Assembly: GCF_963678635.1 (NCBI RefSeq)
Contig: NC_087063.1
Coordinates: forward strand, 21,770,701 to 21,834,700
Origin: Symsagittifera roscoffensis
Lineage: Eukaryota > Xenacoelomorpha > Acoela > Convolutidae
Length of the DNA: 64,000 nt
Direction: 5' to 3'
Numbering within the stretch: the first letter of the stretch is position 1; each line of letters begins with the position of its first letter. The notes beneath the pieces were generated by a model. That model was not told the origin of the DNA, did not search any database, and saw only the letters and a list, made by a program, of their open reading frames with translations. Positions 10,208-21,755 of this stretch are shown here, in pieces. A program made the position numbers and the translations under genes.

Positions 10208-12045
10208 TGTGCCAGTCGGTCATATTTGGAAGTTTGACCTCGAGCAATACGAACATAGTAATTTTGGGGTGAAATGGAATTTTTCAAAAATTCGAATTGA
10301 GCCTGTCATGCTCAACTTTCTCGCGACACCTGAAAATCTCAGAAATACAAGATCAGAACAACCGAATTACAATCGCGGGAAAGTAATCGATAAAGCAGCG
10401 GAAAATTGCTATTCGCAATTTCCAGACATAAGAATCACAACAGAGTAGAGCTGTCTTATCCTGAAAGAGGAGACAGAACAATTGCGAAAGAGGAAGACAT
10501 TAATTCGAAGTGGACCAGAGTGAACCTTCGGTGGAAAGGTGGACAACCGAGGTCTCCCAATGATCCAGTGTGACATTCGACCAGAATGTGAAAAATGCAA
10601 TCTCTGCAGAATTCGAATTTTTAGCAGCGAGCCTTCCGTATTGATGATTATTAAGAATTAAGAACGTTATTGGAACGATTAGCCAAACGGTGAGGGCTAG
10701 AATATTCTGGTATTTTAAAATTTTAAAAATTCGAAGTGATGACGTAACATTTCTGAGAAACGTCAGAAACGGCCATTTTGGCAAAGAAGTAAAAGAAAAA
10801 CACAACAACATTAGTTGCGCGGACGAGAAGTACGAAAATTGCGAGAAAAAACAATAGCCGATTGCAGAAATAGCAGTGAACACTCCGAGTTGCAACTATT
10901 GTGTCGCTACAATAGTTGCAGGGCCGTTGCAGACAACGGTGAAGGGTGGAGGACAGCCTTCCGGATTAAGAGGAAGTCAAGATTAGCGAGCTTGATTCAG
11001 TGGATTCGAGAATCCGGAAGGGTTTCGGGACTGAAATTTTTAGCCTGTTATATAAACTTTTAGCTTCTTGTCATGTCCTGATTTGAATTTAATTAACATC
11101 TAGATTCATTTTGATAAGGATGAGAAGCTAGGCTTGGGGGAAAGGGTTGATCCATCTTCGATGGAGATGAAGATTTTTATCTACTGAACAAAAACAATAG
11201 TAATATAATCAATAGTAGTAGCCCTGTTTTTAGGAGTGACCTCGTGGTCTGGGGATACTGAGACCCAGCCATGAGCTCACTATTTCTGCATGTAATCTAG
11301 TTAATTTGAGTGTTTTGACCGAAGCCGGAAGCAGCAACGTTTTTGTCGACCCGATGTTAGAAAAGACCACCGAAAGTACTGGCTTGGTAGAGACGGTGAA
11401 AAGCATGCAAAGCTCTGTTTAGACGTTAGCCAGTCGTCTTAAGACTTAGTTTTGTTTTCCGTCGATATGTATCTTCCGGGCGAATGTTACACAGCCCCAA
11501 AACTTATTTTCTCAAGTGAAAACTCATTTCACTTGCTGGAATTCGTTAATTACAAACTTCTTGAGTTAAAATTTATTTTCCTTTAATGCTAGAGTTGCTG
11601 ATTAATTTAGTTACTCCAATTCTCGAGTGTGCTGGTATGTGAGTACCCAATTTAGTTTTCTTGAGTGTGTTTTGTAATTATTATGTTGAGGTAAGGAGAG
11701 TTTTAAGTTGATCCATCTGAAATGGATCAAAGTTCCACTGTCTAATAAAAAGTAACTATACGGACTGTTCCGACCCTGTCTTTGACGGCGTTCGTGTATT
11801 TTGGGTATTTTGAGACCTAAGGATGGGGACGTTCATATTTTCTAGTCTAGAGTGGGGTGGGGGGTATTTTGGTAGTGTCCTTTAAGCTGTTACGAGGGTT
11901 CTAGTGTCATGTCGCAAGTGAACCGAATTGGCTCCGACCGTTCGAGGTAGAAAAACACAAGAGATAGTGTGCCTGGCTCTTGAGCCAACGATTATAGGGG
12001 CTATTTCTTTAACCTCATTTGTGACTTAAGTAGGCGACTGTTACA
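10208..12045 (+). repeat. 5' LTR of the composite element, interrupted by a solo LTR
   Basis: It starts TGTGCCAGTCGG at 10,208 and ends CGACTGTTACA at 12,045. Removing the 923-bp insertion leaves about 0.91 kb, like the other LTRs. The hairpin TTGATCCAT/ATGGATCAA is perfect here (11,708-11,730), with AATAAA shortly after. It is more diverged from the LTR at 7,136 than the two LTRs at 7,551 and 8,663 are from each other. Confidence 0.8.
10569..11491 (+). repeat. Solo LTR of a related family inserted in the 5' LTR
   Basis: It begins TGTGACATTCGACC and ends GGGCGAATGTTACA, so the ends are inverted repeats. The site without insertion is seen at about 45,090-45,105. The flanks show only a short CAG/CAG repeat. 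Inside, a TTGATCCATC hairpin and the word order CCTGTTTT...GATACTGAGACC parallel the main LTR, which identifies it as an LTR of a relative rather than a DNA transposon. No internal coding region accompanies it. An inverted copy lies at 43,435-44,318. Confidence 0.7.
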
Positions 12046-13720
12046 TAGTATTTTTATGGCGCTCCCGGGTGTTTTTACGACATCATGACTACGGCGTCGA
12101 ACCCACTAGACACAGCTCCGGGCTACATGCCCATTCTAGAGTACCGGTGGTACGGTTCAGCGGGAACGTGTAAAACTTCCGCTCGTACCGTGATAGCTTT
12201 TTAAGAAAACTCGAGAAAACTTCATGGTACGCTCTCCGGACGAGGCCTAGCTAATCGAGTAAGGGGGGGGGGGTTGGGGAACTAGGGGGACAAAAACAAG
12301 GAGCAAAAAAGAAAAAAAAAGCGAAACAAAAACCGAAAAATAAAAGAAAAAGGAACAAAAACCATAAAACAAAAAAGGACAGTGACTTTGACACCAGATT
12401 AGTTGGATCAAACCTTTGTATTAATTAAAAAGTATACCCATACTGTTTTCATAAGACCGATCGTTTTGATCAATTCAGCAATTTAAAAAAGTGCCCGAGT
12501 GTGGGGCATTGTCAAGGGTTTTCAGATAGCTTGCAAGTTAGCTGGACTACTAGGAGACTTGACTGGAAAAATTGACCAGCCAAGTAGGAAAGTGGTTCAC
12601 AGAAAAGGAACCCGACAAGTGCTGGACACGACAAGGAGACATCCAAGACCGACGGGACCGAACAGAGAAGGCACACAGGGGTGTTTTGTTTGGTCAATCA
12701 ACGGACCACTGGGAGACTTGACTGGAACAGGTGACCAGTCAAGTGGAAAAGTGTTGCGCTGGTGAGAGGTGCTGGACGAGCCAAGGAAACAACCAGCACG
12801 GAATCAAAACTACCAAAGGAGGACACACAGGAGTGTTCTGGTTGGTTAATCGGGTATCGTTAGAATCCACATTACATTATAGGGGATAGGTGTAAAATTG
12901 GATAAGCGGAACCCCAATGTTTTGAGGAACGTTTTTACTTGAGCAGAGCTTGGAAACAAGTTCTACGGTTTTATCTCAAGAGGTTTAGCTTAAGGTAATT
13001 TTCGGCTTAAGAGGGGGACTAATTAGGGGGGAGGTTAGAAGGAGGGCAGATTAGGTTAGAGGTTGGCGGTTGCAAATTGTAAAAAGGGGGACACGTTATA
13101 GTAACTAATCAATCGATATCGTCGATTTAGTTACATTATAATCTTACACGCGTGATTTGCAGAAAGAGGATATCCAAACTTAAGATCGAATTAAGCTAGG
13201 TACCCTGGTCGGATCGGTTGGGGGGAACGGAAATAGACAGTTTTTGTAACCCGGAAGGAAAATACCCCATAAGAACGTTAGTGGGGGGGGGGGGGAAGAA
13301 AACGCGTGACAATCAGGTACCAGACATTTTTTTAACAAAAGGATGACATTGGTCACCTTTGAATTTTAGGTGGGTTCATCTTGCTGTTTTCATTGTTTTT
13401 TCTTGATTAAGTTTTTACGTTTTCGGTACCAACTTTATCGGTTTTGAACGGACAGGTGATTACAAGACACCTGCGAACAAGTTGGATTTCAACTTGCATC
13501 AGAATAATAAAAAGTAGATAAATACAATGGGGTTAGAAATTGAAACTTTTGGCCTGTGAGGTTGGGTTTTGGGGAAATTTTTATACTAGAGCTCGCATAT
13601 TTTTCACGAATTGAAAGATTTTAACTTAAGAGAATTAGGAATACTTTTTAAAATTTTTATCCTTAGAATAGAATTTTGTAAATATAAATATTGTAAATAA
13701 GAAAATTGTAAATAAGAAAC
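12046..13720 (+). other. Leader (5' UTR) of copy A
   Basis: This non-coding stretch between the 5' LTR and ORF1 matches D 46,372-48,961 in order. A candidate primer binding site starts TGG at 12,057. Two copies of the GACTTGACTGGAA leader repeat lie near 12,555 and 12,715. Several G-runs occur, the longest at about 13,285. Unlike B, C and D, it lacks the GTCTTGGGACAGT minisatellite: the sequence jumps from ACTAGAGCTC to CATATTTTTC near 13,595. No gene is present. Confidence 0.7.
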
Positions 13721-14803
13721 ATGAGGCGAAGTAGGGTACCGATAGCAGAAAAAATAGTTCTAGAGTCAAAGACAAATCATAACTCCGTCGGTCCAAAAAG
13801 TAATGAGAAATAACTTTTCAGTGAGCATGGTCAACACGAGAAGCGCAAATGAGAGCAGAACGAAAGTAAGCGCTGAGGAAGGTCGAACAGTACATGCTAC
13901 AGAAATTGATCTTGAGACACCAGATCAGAGTGTTGATGAGGTGGAAAGGAAAACAACGGAATCAACACCGATGCCGAATGTGGAAGAACAAGAAAAGAAG
14001 ACGATAGAATTCTCGCTGATTGACATTGTAGACGATACAACGAGCAACACGCCGGAAACGATAAAGGATGGCTCTCAAACGAAAAGAACGTCGTTCACAG
14101 AGAGGATTGCAATGATGGTCGGAATGAAACCAAGAGAGAAGGAGGAAATAACACCAACGACCGAGGTAGGCAAGACATTTGGAACGGTTCCTGCAATAAC
14201 AACAACAGACAGTCGAGACGATGATCAGGTCGATTTTCCATGAGCCAACAGTTAAAAATGGGACAACAGCTAACCAAGAGAAAACAACTTTTCTTGATTT
14301 GGGCGACTTGATGGCGAAGTTGGAACAAATCGACAAAAAACTGAAGTGCAGTGAAGAGGATCGACAAATGCTAAAAAAAGGAGATACGATACAATAAAAG
14401 CAAAAGTCTGGACAATTGCTTCAATCTGGCTAAGGCAGCTGAAGCGAGGCTAGAGCAAATGTCAGACAAGGTGGAGGCTACCGACAAGGAGAGAGAGAAA
14501 AATATCAAAAAAGACATGCACGAAATGAAGCAACGGTATGGCACTGTGAACAGTAAGTTAGGGAGTCTGGAGACGAGAATAGACACAATGAGCAGAGACC
14601 AGGCTGAGAGACCATATGCCATTCAGTCCAAAATGGATGCTATATTGAGAAACTCTACATCACAAGACAAGCTGGTAACAGATCGAACGCAAGGCAACAG
14701 ATTCGATTTCGTGGAACCACAACGGAACAAGCGAGAGTCCGCTCCGTTGCCGTTACCCCGGGGTACAGCGAGCATAGGACCAGCGGGGCCACGACAATTA
14801 TGA
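13721..14803 (+). pseudogene. ORF1, coiled-coil Gag-like protein (copy A)
   Basis: The ATG at 13,721 matches the start of the longer open ORF1 of copy D (48,962). This copy is broken by a frameshift with TAA at 13,811 and by TGA at 14,241-14,243, the latter shared with B and C. After these the frame continues through a Lys/Glu-rich heptad region (14,300-14,650), likely a coiled coil, to TGA at 14,801-14,803. It lies upstream of the capsid-bearing ORF2 and overlaps it by four bases, ATGA. A second possible start, ATG at 13,828 (MVNTR), follows a TTTTCAG that could be a splice acceptor. Role inferred: Gag N-terminal or upstream ORF. Confidence 0.65.
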
Positions 14804-16379
14804 AGAGTGGAACCTCAAATACGACCAATGGTTCAGGGGAGTCCACAAGGAGCAACAATGTGGGACCTGATGCCATGACGTGGGCTAGCACATGGGAAAT
14901 GATGAATAGGACATTGGAAGCGTTCGCTACAAGGAACACTGACTCGAGTGAAAGAGGAGTTGGCGAATCCAGGAAAACCTTCAATAAGCCAAAAGAATTT
15001 ACGGACGACTCAGATGGATGCATCGACACATGGGTAGAAGTCATGAGACTACGTTTGGAACAAGAAAACTTGAATGACGAGAGACAGGCCTGCGCAGCGA
15101 AACTCAGCAAATTAGAAGGCACAGCGTTAAAATAAGTAGTTGCAAAGAAGGAAGAGGAACGTGATACTGCAGACACAATCTTCGAGATATTGTTGAACCG
15201 ATTCGGATCGGGAATGAAGGGTCACCAAGCTATGATGAGATTCGAAAGGAGAAGACAGAGGACGACGAATCAATCGATTGGTTCCTGGATGATCTTGAGA
15301 GCTTGAGAAGAAGGAGTGATCCTGAAGAATCAACAAACAGAAGGAACTTCAGCATCACCTCGAATTTTATCGATGGGGTTAAAAGTGACGACTTGAGAAC
15401 AATGTTGGCAACGTACTATACACTGTCGAAAGATAAAGCACCGACTCCCGAAGAGATGAGGTAAAGTTCAAGGGAGTACATGTTGATGAATTCAAAGAAG
15501 TACTCGTACTCAGAGAATAGGAACATGCAAGGGGGGAGTCAACCACAGAGGTCGTCATGGTACAAGCCTAGAGATGATATGGACAAACGCAGGTCATGCA
15601 CAAATTGCGGATCAGCGGAACATCTGGTGGCGGATTGCACGACCTACAAGCAAGGCATGAAGAGTCTGGGATAAGCGCCGGATGAGAAATATATGAGCCA
15701 GATGGAAGAACATGAGTTCTACAGTGGCCTGATCATCAAGATAGGTGCGAGATGTTTCTTCTGCAATCAAGAGGGAAACTTCAGGATGGACTTTCCGTTG
15801 TTTTGGGAAGCAGTGAAGAACCAAAGTCACCCCAAACACAAGCTAGCGCTGGCTGCGGTACAGAACACGAGGAACAGGCAAGCCGAGTTTGACACAAAAA
15901 ACTCAGAGGCACCGGGTGCGGAACTACCGACAAAAACGGTGAAGGCTGTAGCGCAAGTCAAGAATGTCATAGAAGCTGAGACCAGGAATTCCCTAGAAAT
16001 AAACTATGAGAAAGCAGCTGCGGAGGCCATCAACAAAGTGAAACAAGACCTAGCAACGAAAGAGATCGAGCAACGACTAAAACAGGAGATCGAAAGGCAG
16101 AAGTTAAATGAGACATTAAGTAGGTCAGTGCCAATGCCAGAAGCCGAAGTGGGAGCAACAAAGAGTGGAAATTGCAACACTCTAAAAATGGTGACTGGAA
16201 AGCCATTCGCCATTACAAAAATCGGAGCCAGAATAATGTCAACAATCACTGTGGGCGGCCACGAAGTAACGAGAAACCTGAGTGAACCAAGCGATCAAAC
16301 GACAAGGCACATTGATGTGTGCGCAGATTACTTAAGTGCAATAAGTCCGCAGACAACTTCTAGAGCCTACAAGAGGTGA
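14800..16379 (+). pseudogene. ORF2 start: capsid and nucleocapsid region of Gag (copy A)
   Basis: It starts with ATG in the ATGA overlap with ORF1. It contains the capsid-type region (FTDDSDGCIDTWVEVMRL) and one intact CCHC knuckle, CTNCGSAEHLVADC (about 15,597-15,638). The second knuckle is destroyed: CFFCNQEGNFRMDF has lost both the His and the last Cys. Stops or shifts: TAA at 15,133, a one-base capsid deletion shared with B and C, TAA near 15,462, TAA at 15,672, and a 17-bp loss near 16,366. A long Glu/Lys-rich helical segment follows the knuckles. Copy A cannot make a working nucleocapsid. Confidence 0.8.
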
Positions 16380-17270
16380 TAGCAAGTCAGTCCGCGTCGA
16401 GAATAGGTACACGGAAGCCTATGGTCCACATGAGATGATGGTAAATATAGATGGAATAAACATCTACACGAAGACTATGATAACATATGACGAAGACATA
16501 GCTGGTCAGATCTACGTGGGCAGGGAAGAACTGAAAGTGAGATCGATTGGACACTGTGCCATGTTGGAAGAAGATGCAATGCATATCGGTACAGAAGCGG
16601 ACGTATCGGCACACGTGCTTGACGTAAATGGCAAGAGGACTCAGTTACGCGGGTTACTGGACACGAGAGCGGTCTTGAGCGTTATACCAATCGAAACTTG
16701 AGAGCGAATGGGCTTCAACAAAGACGATTTGATAGACTCGTGAATTCGGTTGTCAGCTGCAAACAAAGGGGCACTGCGGGTACTAAGCAGGACACCAATA
16801 ATAGCCCTAAACTTGGGGGAACGCAACCTGTGGATGAGCTTTCTTGTAATGAAAACCTAGATGAGTCTGACCAATTCATTTTAGGCAGAGACTTCATCCG
16901 AAATTTTGTCTTAACATTTGATCTAAACAATGCGATGTTCAGGATTCGGAATCCGGAAAGGAAGTACGTAATTCAACCGGTAAATTTAATTATTGCGAAA
17001 GAGAACAAAGCACCGGTATTCTTGAGTAGGAGGGTGAGACTGAAAGCAAACGAAGCGGCAATTGTAAGCTTGCGAATGAAAAGTTATAATGAACTAAGTG
17101 ACAACAAGCAAGTATGCATAGTCCCAAATCCAAATAGTCAAAGTGCTGCTGTTTTAGGAAGATCCTTCTCGATAACCAAGAACGGCCTCTGCGTCAGTGT
17201 CTTGTTGAATACTCTTGATATACCCATCACGATCCAGAGGGGAAGGAAACTGGGGGGATACACTTGACCC
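16380..17270 (+). pseudogene. Retropepsin region (copy A), inactive DTR site
   Basis: The aspartic protease core is recognisable from LLDTRAVLSVIP (about 16,645-16,680) and FILGRDFIRNF near 16,880. The catalytic DTG of copy D is DTR here, a change shared with copy C that should abolish activity. TGA follows at 16,699 (TGG in copy D), a second TGA lies near 16,741, and frameshifts follow. The region ends where the RT core should begin. Confidence 0.75.
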
Positions 17271-18585
17271 GTGAAAACTCGATATGAAAAGACTAAAAAT
17301 GTAACGAGAACTAAGACGCCGACACTAGAGGATCACATCAAACGACTAGACGAGGTGTTCGCCTGCATGAAGAGATCGGGTCTAAAATGCAAACCATCGA
17401 AGTGCGAAATACTCAAGGACTCGATAAAGTACCTGGGGAGAATGGTGGATAGACATGGCATCAGACCAGACCCAGATGCAGTAGAGCGGTTCTGACGTGG
17501 AAATCGCTTAAAACGGAACATCAGTTGATGAGCTTCCTGGGTTTTGCGAATTACTGAGGGAGTTCATCAAGGGCTATGCGGCCGAGGTGTACCCGATGCA
17601 ACAACTAATGAGGCACAAAGGCAAGAAGTTCACGTGGAACAACGCGGCGGAAGAATCATTCCAGAGAGTAAAGAAGGAACTGTGTGAAGCACCGGTGCTA
17701 GGGATGCCAACGGAAAAGGGAATAAACATGCTGGACACGGATGCGTCGGTAGTAGCGATTTCTGATATTCTCCATCAAGAGCAGGAATGTAATGGGAAGA
17801 CAGTCTTGAGACCAATAGCATACGGAATAAAGTCTCGAGTGATACGGAGATGAAGTACGGGGCGCTCAAAGCAGAGATGTTCGCGGTGGTTACCTTTGTC
17901 GAAAAATACAGGGCATACTTAGGTAGCGAGCCGTTCAAGCTACGAGTCCACAACAGGGCACTCAGCTGGTTGAAAACGTACTCAATGGATCAGAGCTACA
18001 TAGGGAGATCAATATTTCGCCTGAATGGATACAACATGATAATTGAGCATAGGACGAGAGACAAACATCAAAATGCCGATAGCTTGAGTAAGAAGACGGA
18101 GTTCTACGAGAGACCGGAACAGAGGGAAGCAGAAAGGCCAGAAATCAAAGATGGCTTCTTCTTCATGGATAAAGAAACGTATGATAGTCTTTCACTCACG
18201 AGATGGCTCGACAAGTTTGGCAAACCTATGGAAGATCACCCGAATTACCAAAGGAGCGTCCAGAGAAAACAATCATGAAAAAAACCCAAAGGATGCCAAT
18301 GAAGATAATGCTAAAGTCAAAAATTGTGAGGGAGACACTCAAGGCAAAAGGCTATGATCTCAACCAAGTAGAAACGGGAAGAGCAGAGATAGATGAACAC
18401 TTGAGCAGGTTACTCGAGAAACTGGCAGACGATAAACCCGAGGTAGAAGAAAAGGGTAAAGAGGAACTAGAGGTCACGATATTGAGAAGGAATGATGCGG
18501 ATGGTAGCGAGGACACCTTGAAAGAAAAGAAACCTGATGGGAAAGAAGTTGTGCAGTCATTGGTTGAGACATACTTGGGCGGACT
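17271..18585 (+). pseudogene. RT thumb remnant, RNase H and linker (copy A); RT catalytic core deleted
   Basis: Compared with copy D, about 0.84 kb holding RT motifs A to C including YVDD is missing; the join is near 17,290-17,320, with the same deletion in copy C. What remains starts at TLEDHI and runs through the connection (SFLGF) to RNase H (LDTDASVVAI near 17,731). Frameshifts lie near 17,487 and 17,556. The RNase H position usually held by a catalytic Asp reads RVHNRAL (about 17,942), as in C and D. Here SYIGR is followed by TCA, where C and D have TGA. HQNADSLSKK, the conserved end of RNase H, is intact. Confidence 0.75.
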
Positions 18586-20427
18586 ATGGTTAGGAAGAGG
18601 AAGGTGGCATTCAAGGAGGAGGCTGAACACCTCGGACTGAGTCAAGAGTCCGGGGAGTGGCCCATTGCAGAGGAAGATGTTGAAGAAGAAAATTTGTCCG
18701 GGGAGTGTGAAGAATGGGATGAAGACTCAGAAAAGAGCAGCGATGACCAAGATAGTCTAAGCATGATATTGGCAGAAGAGAAGATGAGGCACCGCGACAG
18801 GGAACTACAGACGGATCCCTCCTCAGGAACGTACAATTTGGATCAGAAGGAGGTGCGCGGAGGTGAAGAACTTGAGAAAATTGCAGCATCAAGAAAACAG
18901 TTCAGGGAGCTATCATGCAACTTGAATGTCAGAACAAACCTGGTGCCAGAAGATGACAGGAAGGTCTTGAGGAGGATAGTTTGCGTCAAACTGAAAGATG
19001 ACATCCACAGTCCCGGAGAAATGAATGGTCAAATAATGGCACTGAAGGAACACGTCAAGGCGAGATATAGGCTGTCGGATCTGATACGAGCACAAAAGAA
19101 TGACAAGATGACAAGCAACCTCTCCAGATGGATCCGGGCGGGAGCCAAAGAGAAAGGGGATCTGGAAGAAGACAGCTACAAGATCTTGAGCCAGTTCTAC
19201 AAAGAGAGAAAAGATTTACTCTATCACACAGCTGATGGGGTGGTAGCATGCAGGAGAAACGATGAGGAGAAGATACTACACAAGCATAACCTCATCATAC
19301 CACCACAAGTGTACCAGACGGAGGTGTTATTGAGATCGCACGATCAAATGGGGCATCAGGGGATAGACAAAGTGCAACAGAGAATACTACACAGGTTTGA
19401 TTGGCCGGGATTAAGGAAGGCCTGCGAGAGATGGGTGAACGCATGTCCGGCATGTCTACACGTGAAAGACCCAAGGAAGATGAAGTTCCCGCTCATGTCC
19501 ATTGAGAGCTCGGAATTCAACGAGGTTGTGCAGATAGACCATCAGAAGATCTGCGTGACAGAGTCGGGATATAACCAGATACTGGTCATAATAGACCACT
19601 TTACGAAGTTGGCGGAAGCGTTGCCCTGTCAAACAGCCTCAGTGGAGGAGACTTTGTGACCACTTGATAACACATTGGGTATCACGATATGGTTGTCCGA
19701 TGACATTTCAGTCGGACAACGGGAAAGCCTTCGTGGGTGACCTGACAAAAGAATTGATGAAGAGGTCACACATTGCTCAAGCGCACTCAACGACTTACCA
19801 TCCTCAGATTAATGGGTTAGTGGAGAGACAGAACAGAACGTTGGTGAAGATGCTGAGGGTATATTACTCGAGATACATGACAGACTGGGATAAATATCTG
19901 CCGAAAGTGGTCGGGGCGGACAACAGCACGCAACACTCGACAACAGGAATCAGTCCCTTCATGATGTTAACGGGCAGGGAGAGAGCAATGCCCCTAACGT
20001 TCTTTTACCCAGAATACGAAGGGAAAAAGACGTCGCCTCAAGCTTATGTGAAGGAAGCGGTCAAGAGACAACAGGAAATAAACGAGCTCTGCAGGATTAA
20101 CACGGCGCAAGCACAAATTAGGCAGCGGAAGAATTATGATGAGAAGATACTAAACCGCATGCAGTGGGCCAATACGTATGGGTGTTCCAGAGTGTTATAC
20201 CTCCCAAGGGGACGAACAATGTACTCAAGAAATGGCGAGGACCGTTCATGATCACGGAAATACACCAGCAGGGACGGTTCTACCACTTGAGTACGGGGCG
20301 AGCAGCGCATTATGAAAATTTTAAACCTCATGTCCCATCTCCGGAGGACTGGTGCGTACCGCAGAATATGGAGGGACTAGAGTACCTATTGGTAGAGCCA
20401 GCATGCGAAGTGAACGAAAAAGAATGA
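18586..20427 (+). pseudogene. Integrase (copy A), zinc finger and DD35E intact but frameshifted
   Basis: An acidic linker (18,586-19,050) leads into the HHCC domain: HX4HX29CX2C at about 19,339-19,455. The catalytic core has Asp in QIDHQK, Asp in QSDNGK and Glu in GLVERQ, with 35 residues between the last two, the DD35E spacing. One extra T near 19,655 shifts the frame between the first and second catalytic residues. The C-terminal part has a KWRGPF motif (near 20,233), typical of the GPY/F module. It is the only integrase in the window with a complete zinc-binding motif; copy D lacks the CXXC half and copy C has no integrase. Confidence 0.85.
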
Positions 20428-21521
20428 TGGCAACGAGGACGTGAGCATGGACGATAATGAAAAGATAGAAGCGGACTCAGATGCAGAATCCTTAGTGGAA
20501 GAAGACTGGAATGATCGGAAACAGACTTGCCGATAACAGCAGAAACAAGGAGTGGCAGCCGCAAACGGACAGGCATGAGGTACAATAGGTACGGGAATAA
20601 TTTCTTGATTGATAAGATACAGCCTGATGAGCTAGGCGAGGAGTTACTGAGTGTGGGTGAGTTGGTAGCGGACGACGAATGGCAAATAATCAACGACAGC
20701 GAACACTATTTGCAAGAGCACTACTCCACATCAGAGCAAGAAATAGATCTGGAGCAGAGCGAGATAGAGAGGAAGGAAAACACAAACTTGAGAATACTAG
20801 AGTGGATGCGCGATGTCAAGAGTAAAGGAGATGAAGAGCAAAGCATCCAGCAGGTCGACGTGTCAGCAGAAAAACACGTGAAAACGAAAGATCCCCTCTT
20901 CGGTTGGACAGCAACCGACAGGCACCTCGAGATACCGCCAGATAATTTACACCCAGCATCATCGACGAAGACGTCGATAAATATTTTTGTCCGGGGAGTG
21001 GGGGTAGGACTTACCCACGCCAAAAATTTTATGATAAAGAAACTCAGAGAAGTGAGAGAGACCAGCGGGCTGGAACTGGATGAGGAAGAGGCTGAGCCTA
21101 CCATAGGACGACACTTCAAAACAAATTTGAGATACCCAATGAATACTCGGAGAACATCCTGATAACAGACAGCGACTTCATTTTGTCAGACAGGACTAGC
21201 GCGATCTGTATAACGGCGGACATGAGCTTCAAATCGAGACTAGAGGCCGACTTCAAGAGAGAATATCAGAACAGGAGTTTCTATTAATACCTGTGCTTTC
21301 TGGTAACGAGGATCAATGAAAGAAACACGATAGATCATGAGCACGTGATGTTGGCACTAACGAGGCTGAGAGACTTCAAGGTCGAAAGAAGGATAATGGA
21401 GGTCTCGATGCCAGTTTATGACCCAAACAAGGGCGAGTTGAGCCCAAGGGAGTTATACGCCATCCTACACGTGGTTTTCGCAGAAACGGAGATACTGGTA
21501 CACTACTTGAGTATCGCCTGA
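20428..21521 (+). pseudogene. Pol C-terminal extension with truncated macrodomain-like module (copy A)
   Basis: It is homologous to the end of the 489-codon frame of copy D. An open part runs 20,527-21,162 and includes VRGVGVGLTH (about 20,990). A frameshift near 21,120 and a deletion of about 65 bp at about 21,285 remove part of the macrodomain-like fold, leaving YLCFLVTRI and the C-terminal half (FLVTR...ERRIMEVSMPVYDP...LHVVFAETEI) in another frame to TGA at 21,519-21,521. Confidence 0.65.
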
Positions 21522-21755
21522 GTTACGGGCGGACAATGGAGGTCTCGAGTTAGGTACATGGGGATCTCGAGTTAGGTACATGGGGATCTCGAGTTAGGTA
21601 CATAGGGGCGCGAAGTAGGTAGATGGATTTTATTTTAATGCAGACAATTAAATTTTAGAGGGTTGACGGTGCTAAAACATGAAATGATTTTCCACTCCCC
21701 GCCAGGCCACCGGCGCGGTTCGCGGCCCAATCCACGGGCAGACCGTTGTCTATGA
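21522..21755 (+). other. Pol-ORF3 linker (copy A) with 22-bp tandem repeat
   Basis: Three copies of CTCGAGTTAGGTACATGGGG at a 22-bp period lie at 21,540-21,606. The following bases match the copy D linker up to CTAAAACATGAAATGA and then jump to a point inside ORF3. About 0.7 kb present in D, including the ORF3 start and N-terminus (to 58,555), is absent here and in copy C. Confidence 0.65.

Noticed and set aside
10815-11063. Small open frame of 82 codons.
   Set aside because: It lies inside the solo LTR and has no similarity to other frames in the window.
10569-11491. A DNA transposon with 14-bp inverted ends and 3-bp target duplication.
   Set aside because: Internal landmarks (hairpin, word order) align with the main LTR and the ends are TG...CA, so a solo LTR fits better.
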